Assembly (NCBI GenBank): GCA_022494885.1
Contig: JAGVSM010001379.1
Coordinates: 78,649-142,648, forward strand
Direction of reading: 5' to 3'
Length of the DNA stretch: 64,000 nucleotides
Source of the DNA: Micrasema longulum
Lineage: Eukaryota > Arthropoda > Insecta > Trichoptera > Brachycentridae
Shown piece by piece: positions 56,099-64,000 of the stretch. Numbering within the stretch: position 1 is the stretch's first letter; each line of letters opens with the position of its first letter. The notes below the pieces were generated by a model that searched no databases, was not told where the DNA came from, and saw nothing but the letters and a program-made list of their open reading frames with translations. The translations under genes were made by a program, and so were the position numbers.

Positions 56099-56499
56099 CA
56101 TTAAACAACTATGTGGTGGACAGTGGACATTTGACCGACATTATCTTAAAAACATAAAATATTATTTAACATGATATAAAAATATCCGTTTTATGTAAAA
56201 TAAAATTTGTTTTTTATTTTAATTTTAGAGTTCATTAATTCAATTACTCTTAATAAATGATCCTCTCTGTTGTGCCAATCATTATTTCCGCATGCACAAT
56301 AAATTTTAGAGAAATTAACAGATTGCTTTTTTTTACCTTACGTGTTATAATTATATTTTTGCATTTTTGTGTTTTCATCGATTTTCCAGGGTTGCATTCG
56401 ACTGAATTGCATATTTTGAAAAATTTGGAGGATGTTGTTTTTTTGTATAATAAAAGTGTTTGAATTTTAACGTTTACAAACCATAACTGTCAATTGAGG

Positions 56500-57155
56500 T
56501 TGTCAATTTTTTTAAAGTACGAAATTAGCAAAAATTTACAAATCTGCTTTTCTGCCATACTCTTTTACTTTTATTTACTTTTTATATGTATTGATAATTG
56601 TTATGTTTTCTTATTATGTATTTTTGTATAATTTAATTTAGTACATACTATTATTTGGCATATGATTTATTGCTCCTATTCCTTATATTTCTTACTATAA
56701 TTGAGTGAATTTCTAGAAAACATAACTCAATTATTATTTCAATTATGCTTTTATAAATTTATATTCTTTTTCTGTTGATTTAAATCATGCTCTTATTTTG
56801 TATTATTATTATTATTATTATTTTTTTTTTAATACTACTATATTTAACTATTATTTTGTTGATTTTAATGATACCACTATTTTGTATATTTGATTATGTG
56901 TGATTCTTAATTTTGTATAATTTATATTTTAAAAATTATTTCTGGTTATCTTTTTTGCATTGTATTCTTTGGAATTTGATTATTTATTACATTACCCTTT
57001 TTTCTAGATTGTGATTCTATGTCATTTTAATTTGATCTAATTAATTTTACTATGTATTTTTATTGTTAGTTGTTGTGGCTTGACACGGGCATAGCCTAAA
57101 AAGACTTAATAAGTTCATTAATATTTAATTTTGTAATTTTGAATGAATAAATAAA
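56500..57155 (+). mobile_element. LINE 3' UTR
   Basis: AT-rich with GGCTTGACACGGGCATAGCC (57078-57097) stem-loop and the tail GAATGAATAAATAAATAAAT. No coding part recognised; left edge uncertain. Confidence 0.5.
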
Positions 57156-57289
57156 TAAATTATACTTCATGGATACTGAATTAATTAATTTCCTTACAAT
57201 TTCTTAATTTCTACATATCGACTTATTTTTAATGGATCTTTAGTAATGCCTTAATAATTTTAACTGACTTTTGTTAGATTTTTGAAAAA

Positions 57290-57795
57290 CAAATTCTTAC
57301 ACGAAATGCACCACTGTTCGTAAGTAGACCAGAGTTTGACAGTTGCAAAAAGAATTTTATATATCAAAAAAATAATTGATGTTTTGGAACTCAACCATAA
57401 ACATGTATCTAGGTACCTACTACAATTCATTATTTGAACATTAATAATTTTTAATTTTGGAAATCAATCATAAATAAGTATCTAGGTACCTACTTATCAA
57501 TGAAAAGTCTTTTTCCATTTATCCGGACAGTTTTTGCCCGCTTTTGCTACACAATCGGGCATTTTTCTTTTCAGTAGTGATTTTTGCACGATTTTGATTT
57601 GAGCGCGACGAGGCTTCTTAGCCAATCACATGAAGAGATCAAACGAAAAACTAACCCTTGTGACGAATAAATAACTAGCTCAAAAATGGCAAAAATAAAT
57701 AACGTGTGTATTTAATTACAAAAAAAATGTTTGATCAACTAGCTAATAGCAGGCAAGCCAACGTTCGGGCAGGACAATGTCTGTTGGGTCCGCTA
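57290..57795 (-). repeat. ACTAGCGGACC repeat, 5' part
   Basis: Ends TCTGTTGGGTCCGCTAGT at 57795. 57320-57520 matches the internal part (GTTTTGGAACTCAACCATAA; AAGTATCTAGGTACCTACTT). About 57525-57730 is extra sequence not found in the copy at 11404. Confidence 0.65.
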
Positions 57796-57904
57796 GTATT
57801 TTATAAAAATAAAGTAGAATTATAATCCTATAAACTTGATTTATTTTGGATACATTACCAAATTTAATATGGAATTCTACCAATTGTCTGCATACACAAT
57901 AAAT

Positions 57905-57955
57905 AAGATAACTCTGTTAACTTCCCATTGTGATCAGAGCCCTGGCCTACATTAT
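57905..57955 (+). mobile_element. hAT-like MITE terminus
   Basis: GATAACTCTGTTAACTTCCC and AGAGCCCTGG; compare 43915-43953. Confidence 0.55.
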
Positions 57956-58149
57956 AGTATTATTTCATAAATTATGGAAAAAGAATTATTAAACAGTATG
58001 TTTCAATTTTTTTAAATGTCTGAACTTCAGAATACTCCGTCTTTTGTTTGATGTAACACAATGCTACAGCACCGCGCTGAAAGGATTTTTTAACACAGCC
58101 TTTTAAGATTAAAATGCACATAAAAAAAAATCACTGAACACCAAATTCA

Positions 58150-58805
58150 TTTCAAACTCCGGAGTTTAGAAGAGTGATTGCAGATCAAATATTCCTGTTT
58201 AAACTGGTAAACAACATCGTAGACTACCCTTTACTTACAAGTTCTTTAGAATACCTTGTACCCAACAGAACAAGACTCCATACTACATTTAATTTGCCAG
58301 TACCTAGGACTAACTCAAGGAAAAACGACTTTTTCTTTAGAGCATGTCATTATTATAATACTGTTCTCTCCGGTCACGCAAACATTTTTCATCTCTCTTA
58401 TTTGAAATATAGAAAATTCCTCATAGACAGTACACCCGTTTAGTTTTACGATGTCAGTAATAATGTATGTATTCGTATGTTCATTATTATATTTTTGTAC
58501 CTTTTACATTATTTATATATAACTTTTTTCTTTTCTTATTCTTTAAATTTAAATTTATCTTGTTTCTATTAACTTTATTTTTATAACTGTAAATAAGTAT
58601 ATGTATTTTTATTTTATTTGCAAGTTTCTAAGTGCCTAACCATTGTTAATTGCTTTTATTTTGATACAAATAATGTACTTAATCGATATCTTACACCACT
58701 GTGGAAAATTTTTATTGACTGTTTTCACAATTTTCGTTCACATGTATTCTTATTTTTTTTTATACATATGTAAAAACTGTTGTTTTTTTCCCAAATAAAA
58801 ATAAA
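58150..58805 (+). mobile_element. LINE ORF2 C-terminus and 3' UTR
   Basis: IADQIFLFKLVNNIVDYPLL, LVPNRTRLHTTFNLPVPRTN, KNDFFFRACHYYNTVLSG, stop at 58443, then a UTR ending CAAATAAAAATAAATAAAC next to the candidate exon. Confidence 0.75.
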
Positions 58806-58814
58806 TAAACTCAC

Positions 58815-58888
58815 CATTTCATCTTAAAGGCTGCACTCTGTTGTTGGTTAGCCCCGTAGGAGAGCTGCTGAGCTGCGACCACAGACAT
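58815..58888 (-). CDS. Candidate first coding exon, possibly of TTBK
   Basis: From ATG at 58888 the minus strand reads MSVVAAQQLSYGANQQQ, SAAFKMK and then meets a strong donor (AATG|GTGAGT), leaving two bases (phase 2). The only upstream-facing acceptor seen with that phase is the exon at 9749-9879; TG plus G would give Trp before KQNQVCRK. An in-frame stop (TAG) lies 48 bases upstream of the ATG, which fits a first coding exon; alternatively CAGTCTTAG there is an acceptor. GC content is well above the flanks. The link to TTBK is inference from strand and phase over about 49 kb. Confidence 0.5.
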
Positions 58889-59109
58889 TGAAGAATCACT
58901 GTCACTGTTAACTTCCAATCTTTTGTTCTAAGACTGGGCTTTTTTAATACTGAACGCACTGTTTAGATTAGACCATAAATATAGTATTTTCATTGCATCA
59001 ATCATTCGTTTGTGTTGTTTTTTTTTTAATTATCACCACTAAGTCTTGAGTTTTTTGCACAAATCCATTAAAAGGTTTCTGAAAAGAACAAAAAAAATAT
59101 AAATATAAC

Positions 59110-60105
59110 GAATTATTTTTATTTTTATTTTTTATTTATTTAACTTTTTGTACATAATGTTATTTGTACATTGGCGGGCTTATTGCCAAATGGCAATTTC
59201 TTCCAACCAACCAATAAAATAAAAGTTTTATTTTTATAATTCAAGTTACAGAACATATTCAATAGAAAAATATATTAATAAGCTAAAGATATATAACAAT
59301 AGAAATAAACTAATTTGTTTATAAATTACCTTAAATCAAAACTATTACTCAATGGGAATAAGGGAAAAAGAGGAAAGAGGAAAAAGGAAAGGAGGAGAGA
59401 TTGGGGAAGAGAAAAGAGATGTTTCTTCAGACGTGATTTAAACAGAGATAATGAAGTAACCTCTTTGATGGCGGATGGGAGAAGATTCCACAGTCGAGCC
59501 GCATGGACACTATATGAGTTAGAGAAGAAAGAGGAATTGTGGATGGGTATTAAGAGAGTGCCTTGAGAATTAGAACGAAGAGGTAAACCATGAACCGATA
59601 AGCGTTGAAATTTTTCACGCAGGAATATAGGAGCGTTAGGACTATGAAGTACATTGAACAGAAGTGAGAGGGAGTGATAGTCTCTCCGCTGTCTAATTTC
59701 GAGCCATTTCAGTTGCCTACGATAATCAGAAATGTGGTCATATTTCCCAAGACCAAAAATGTACCTTATGCATGTATTCTGAAGTTGTTCAAGTTTATCG
59801 AGTTGCTCACAGCTTAACTCAGTCATGGAAACATCAGCGTAATCTAGAATGGGTAGTAGTAATGCTTGTACAAGGGTGCATTTAGTATTAATGGGTAAGA
59901 ATTTTTGCAACCTTCTAAGTGAGTGTAGACTGAAAAATATTTTGCGGCTTTATTCATTAGTATGAGCTCGCCAGCAGAGATGTTCATCTATTTGTACTCC
60001 TAGATTTTTTACGGATTTCCTGTATTGAATATTAGTACTATTAATTAAGGCTTTAGTATAACAGTTACATGAAACAGTGCTTTTTGATTTTTCTGTTATA
60101 TTTAC
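59110..60105 (-). pseudogene. Jockey/CR1-like LINE ORF2 C-terminal region, best preserved
   Basis: Minus strand: KSVKNLGVQIDEHLCWRAHT, a stop near 59955, LRRLQKFLPINTKCTLVQAL, then an uninterrupted frame (59910-59326): LPILDYADVSMTELSCEQLD, QNTCIRYIFGLGKYDHISDY, LKWLEIRQRRDYHSLSLLF, SYSVHAARLWNLLPSAIKEV and FKSRLKKHLFSLPQ. This is the region after the RT palm. The 3' UTR has ATTGCC-AAAT-GGCAAT (stem near 59181-59196) beside GGCGGGCTT and an A-rich tail at 59110-59150. Confidence 0.85.
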
Positions 60106-60237
60106 CCTTTAAAATATTTTATTATTTAATTTGATTTTTACATTTATTTTTAACTGTTTTAAACTTCTACTGAATGTGTTATATAATTTTTAGGTTTTAT
60201 TTTTATTTCTAAATCTTAGTAATGTATAAACTTATTA

Positions 60238-60385
60238 CAACAGAGAAGAAGAACATTTTAGAGAAGGTAATATAGAATTCTAGGCATCTACAGGGCAGGG
60301 CTTATGACCTGTCATTGGCTCTTTAAAGTGGTCACTTAACACACTCTGTAAATGGTGAATGCACCATTCTGCCCATATTTGATTG
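60238..60385 (-). repeat. REP-A copy 13
   Basis: AACATTTTAGAGAAGGTAAT, GGCTTATGACCTGTCATTGG, and CACCATTCTGCCCATATTTG. Confidence 0.75.
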
Positions 60386-61429
60386 TAGTGAATGAAAATG
60401 ATTTTTTTTTTACCATTTTTTTAATGGCGGGATTTAAAAGAAAGAACGGCGTTTCAATTTATCAAAATCGTGTGATTTCCTTCGTTATTATCAAACTCAA
60501 CTTTAAATCGGCTAAAAGTTTTCACTAGTTTTCTGACAAAAGAGTCATCAGACTTTTACGCGCTATTTTAAAATACTGAACAAAGAACTAGCACCGGCGT
60601 CCATTGTTGAAAAACAAAACCAAAATCAACAACTCAATCATTTGCTCTGATTTATTTCCTGAAATTCGTGTTTTTATTCACACGACACAAAGAGCTGCAG
60701 TAGGAACTTGTTACGGACTGCATTATCCCGTGCTAACGTGTGCTATTTTGGAAAATTGCCCCGCTCAATTCCGACAACTGTCAAAACGGCCCGTTGCGAC
60801 GTTGGGCGCCAAATCGCAAATCTCAGCTTAACACATATTCTATTTTGCAATTAAATACAGAGACTTTGTACACTTTTACTTGTTTGTTTTGTAATATAAT
60901 CTACATTTCCCCGAATTTTCTCGGCTCTGCTTAGTCGGTTGGGGAAATTTTGAAATAATGAGCACAAGATGGCGTTTATTTAAGAATTTTTTTCTCTATG
61001 TTGTTGACACGGGGGCTTTGACGTGTTATTGACCTGGTATATGCGTTTATATACCTTGTTTTTAGAATATTATACTTACGGAAATGCTTAAAGGTTTTGA
61101 AAACTCCAAATACTTGTATCTAGCTTTATAAAATAAACAATTTTGCAACAAAGTCCGCTCAAAACTTTCTACGTAAATAAAGGAAAAAATCGATAAAATT
61201 TAAAATAGACACCTACGTAGATTTTTTAAAAATCCAAATATTTTTTCATGGAATTGGTATATCTTTTGTCAGCGCATTTAGATAAGTAACATGCATGCAT
61301 AAATGCTAGTCAATATTTGTATATCCAACTTGCTGATAGGGTACGTGCTATTAGTAGCTAACAATTTCACAACATGGAAAGGTGACGAAGTCTGAATTTA
61401 CTAAATGATGACTATTAATTATAATAACA
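60386..61429. other. No recognised gene; CpG-rich at 60570-60830
   Basis: 60570-60830 carries GCCCGTTGCGACGTTGGGCG and similar. A plus frame 60604-60831 is open but unrecognised. If 58815-58888 is a first coding exon, this is a plausible place for its promoter; unproven. Confidence 0.3.
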
Positions 61430-62045
61430 ATAATAACCAAAGTTTATCAACACAAATAACAATAACTTTATCTACCACATAAACACTTGGGTAATAGATT
61501 TCTCTGGATTATGTCTAGTCTGCCTAACTAGGTACAACCTGTTTTAAGGCAGACATTTTTATGCAAAAATAAACAATTACATTACTACCTACTTGTTATT
61601 ATACTAAACAGTTATACAATATTCATTTATTAGGAAATTTTTTTTTGTAAATTTTCCGATTTTTCTCGACCTAAACGCAGTAACTAATTTATTACAAATT
61701 TGCTAAATTGAATCCGGGTCTTGGTTTTGAAATCTTTGGGTAACATATTTAATATTTTGGGGCCCAGCAACATAAAATTTCTTTGCCCGAATTCAGAGTT
61801 TATGATAGACCCCATGACCCATCATCTAGTTTGACTCCTGGTAGTGTGGGAGTGTTCCTTTTGGGATTTGATAAAATAATTTACTTGCACAGACATTATT
61901 ATTCTGAAAATATATAATTGTCTTATATCTAAGATCTCGAATTCCTCGAATAACTTGACGCTGGGGTACCTGAAGGGCTTTTTTAAAATTATTTTTATGA
62001 TTGATTTTTGTGCAGATTCGAGAGGTTTTAATTTCTTATTAATTT
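61430..62045 (-). pseudogene. LINE ORF2 C-terminus, family J-f, copy 2
   Basis: Minus strand KKLKPLESAQKSIIKIILKK, PFRYPSVKLFEEFEILDIRQ, LYIFRIIMSVQVNYF, a stop, then FMLLGPKILNMLPKDFKTKT, and a UTR with the GTCTGCCT/AGGCAGAC stem (about 61517-61555). Partner 42671-43000. Confidence 0.8.
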
Positions 62046-62339
62046 ATTAATTTATTTATTAACGGACATCGTCCATGTTTACAATTTATAAGTTTTAAAT
62101 ATAACAATAAAAGAATAGTTTTAAACATTTTTTTAAAAAAAGAAAGACGCATTGACAAACATAAGGGACATTGAGACAAGATCTGGACTATTTATTTAGT
62201 GCTCGTTTAAATCGTTGTAAATATATATCGATTTATTAGTGCCTCCCCATCCTATTACAATAAAACACCATATAATGAGCTATTTGCTTGTTGTTACCAC
62301 ATTTTTAAACATTTTATTATTATAATTTACGTATATGGC
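62046..62339 (-). mobile_element. Possible LINE 3' UTR
   Basis: Minus-strand tail AATAAATAAATTAATAAATT preceded by the short stem GGACGATGTCC (62065-62075). Confidence 0.4.
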
Positions 62340-62410
62340 TGTGATATGCATTATCGATAAAATCAAGAAAGGGTTTCTGCGTTGGTTGGACGATGAAATA
62401 ACGGCTAAAT
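62340..62410 (+). pseudogene. LINE family R-a fragment
   Basis: CIIDKIKKGFLRWLDDEITA KS: the R-a segment with FGHVERM missing. About 70 bp. Confidence 0.7.
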
Positions 62411-62945
62411 CATGAAACGAATGCCGTGTTGATTTAAAAATCTAAATGAAATCGAATCCTAATACGCTAGAACAAGTTTTTAATATCAACTGCCTACAAG
62501 CGGACAACTTACCAAGATCATTCGTTATAAATAGGAAATTTCTAGAGCGTGACAAAAGACATTTGATACAGACGACGAAGGAAGGACTCATTTTTAGAAA
62601 ATATAAGTCTTTGGGCCACCGAGTTGCCTACTTACTGTTCGCTCAGTTGAGTTGGTAAACATTGCATCATTTTACAAAGGTTTCCAATTGAAACGTTGCG
62701 AGTTTTTGACACTGAATTCAAAATGGCGGCGAAGGTAGGCGGGTGACAGCTTGCTTAAAAATAACATTTGAATCTATGGTCGCCTTTCAACTGTAGTCAT
62801 AATGTACCCTATTTATTTTATGGTATTTTTAAAACCAACAATCGAACATATATAAAGTTAACATTAAGAATTATTGCATGGGCTCAGAATCAATAACAGA
62901 TTTACACAAATTGTACAAAATTAGTACCTCAAGAAATATGATATA
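62411..62945. other. No recognised gene
   Basis: An open plus frame 62446-62658 (NTLEQVFNINCLQADNLPRS) has no recognised motif. AAAATGGCGGCGAAGGTAGG at 62720 resembles promoter or 5' UTR sequence. Confidence 0.3.
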
Positions 62946-63320
62946 CAGGTGTTCTTTAAACCCTGTCACATCCGAAACCACGATGATCAGTATGATCAAG
63001 AAGACATATTGGCACATTAAAATAAATTTTTAGAACGACTAAACTCTTAAAAACTAAAATATTTAAAAAAAAACAATTGGTTGCTTACTTCTGCAGGGGA
63101 GAAACGAGGAGGGGGGAGAGGGGAGCCTGATACACCGTCAACTGCACGTCCGCGCCCCCCTCGCTTCTCCCCTGCAGAAGTAAGCAACCATTTGTTTTTT
63201 TTAATATTTAATTTATAAAATTTTTCATCGTTGTAAATATTTTTTCAATATGCCAATATGTTCACTTGCTCATACTGATCATCATGGTTTCGGATGTGAC
63301 AGGGTTTAAAGAACACCCTG
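62946..63320. mobile_element. Complete foldback MITE with TA duplications
   Basis: CAGGTGTTCTTTAAACCCTG TCACATCCGAAACCA at the left is inverted at the right (...GACAGGGTTTAAAGAACACC CTG at 63320); TA flanks both ends (62944-62945, 63321-63322). A second, inner inverted pair (TTGGTTGCTTACTTCTGCAG at 63080; CTGCAGAAGTAAGCAACCA at 63172) surrounds a G/C-rich centre. The TA target fits Tc1/mariner. 375 bp, no ORF. Confidence 0.88.
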
Positions 63321-63414
63321 TATTTACATTTTTTTAACGTCCATTTTTTTTCTTAAATTTTTCCCATTGCTTATTTTGGCTAAGTAAAATAGCTGACTCC
63401 TTTACTTTTGACTT

Positions 63415-63605
63415 ATTTCACATACTACGCAATGCCTGAAAACAATTGTCCAATTTTTACTCTTCTTGCACCAGATGGTTTAGTTACAATATTTTGAGTT
63501 TGTAGAAATGTTTGTAAAGAAAAGACTGAATTTCAGCCCCAGGGATGGAAAAACTCAAAATATTGTTACTAAACCGAATGGTCCAAGAAGTATAAAAATT
63601 GTAAA
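63415..63605. repeat. REP-A copy 14, inverted halves
   Basis: TTTTTACTCTTCTTGCACCA through CAATATTTTGAGTTT (63456-63505) is inverted at 63553-63600 (ACTCAAAATATTGTTACTAA; TCCAAGAAGTATAAAAATTG). The loop contains CAGCCCCAGGG. Confidence 0.75.
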
Positions 63606-63700
63606 ACTCACTTATTCAGTCAGTTATTGGCAGTAAGCGGGAGTGCACGCTAGTCATACATATGACCGGATTTTTAATTTATTTAGCTATAGAAGGCTGA

Positions 63701-64000
63701 AATTAAACGTAGTTATACTAAAAGCAGCCAGCCATAGAAAAGTGAAACTGAGATAATAGCCATTTTGTGAAAAGAGTGAATTATAAAATCTACACAACAG
63801 TTTGAATGTTTTTGACTTTAACAAACGATAAACAATGAATACATAAGTTTTTTATATGTTACAAACAAGAATTTTATTGTGTATTTGACCAGTTTAAAAG
63901 ATTTTTAAAGTACCATAAGGTTTTTCTAGTTTTGTGGGCGTTTTCTGCAAATTGAGAAATGCCCGTTTTTGCGATCGACATATTTTTCCTGAGGTGATTA
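63701..64000. mobile_element. MITE-like element M1, copy 2 (cut by window edge)
   Basis: Starts AATTAAACGTAGTTATACTA (63701) and is the inverse of 725-1006, including GTCAAAAACATTCA and GCAGAAAACRCCCACA-type blocks; continues past the edge. Confidence 0.7.

Overview
The window is AT-rich eukaryotic DNA from an arthropod, most likely an insect and probably a moth or butterfly. Three minus-strand exons encode the N-lobe of a tau-tubulin kinase (TTBK; Asator in Drosophila) with GT-AG introns. Almost everything else is interspersed repeats: jockey/CR1-type and RTE-type LINE fragments, tRNA-derived SINEs, hAT-like and mariner-like non-autonomous elements, and an ACTAGCGGACC-type repeat that I recall (without a search) as common in Lepidoptera.

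Gene content. The only cellular gene I can defend is TTBK/Asator, read right to left. Five consecutive exons join in phase: 9749-9879, 8571-8676, 6651-6777 (last N-terminal residues plus MTSEDLLQPGHVVKERWK), 4400-4550 (glycine-rich loop, VALK lysine) and 2228-2369 (hinge). The catalytic-loop and DFG exons lie beyond the left edge. A possible coding first exon lies at 58815-58888, about 49 kb upstream, with a matching splice phase. If it belongs to the gene, nearly all of 10-58.8 kb is one repeat-filled intron.

Repeat landscape. (1) LINE 3' ends of many families on both strands; the best coding remnants are 59110-60105 (-), 35545-36400 (+), 26990-27702 (+), 20331-21290 (-) and 53185-53848 (+). 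(2) REP-A, a repeat of about 390 bp with at least fourteen copies or fragments, often arranged head-to-head or in tandem. (3) Two tRNA-derived SINE families. (4) Terminal-inverted-repeat elements: a complete 375-bp foldback element with TA duplications at 62946-63320, a mariner transposase fossil at 10880-11329, two copies of a TAGTCC-ended element, and a hAT-like insertion at 7351-8494. (5) Large inverted duplications at 24095-24930, 41076-42405, 44362-46052, 50918-51133 and 54444-56098, able to form long hairpins if transcribed as TTBK intron.

Several loci preserve an order of insertion (element within element). No intact autonomous transposon, bacterial-type operon, CRISPR array or stand-alone RNA gene was recognised. 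Coordinates of repeat edges are approximate; exon edges are exact under the splice sites described.
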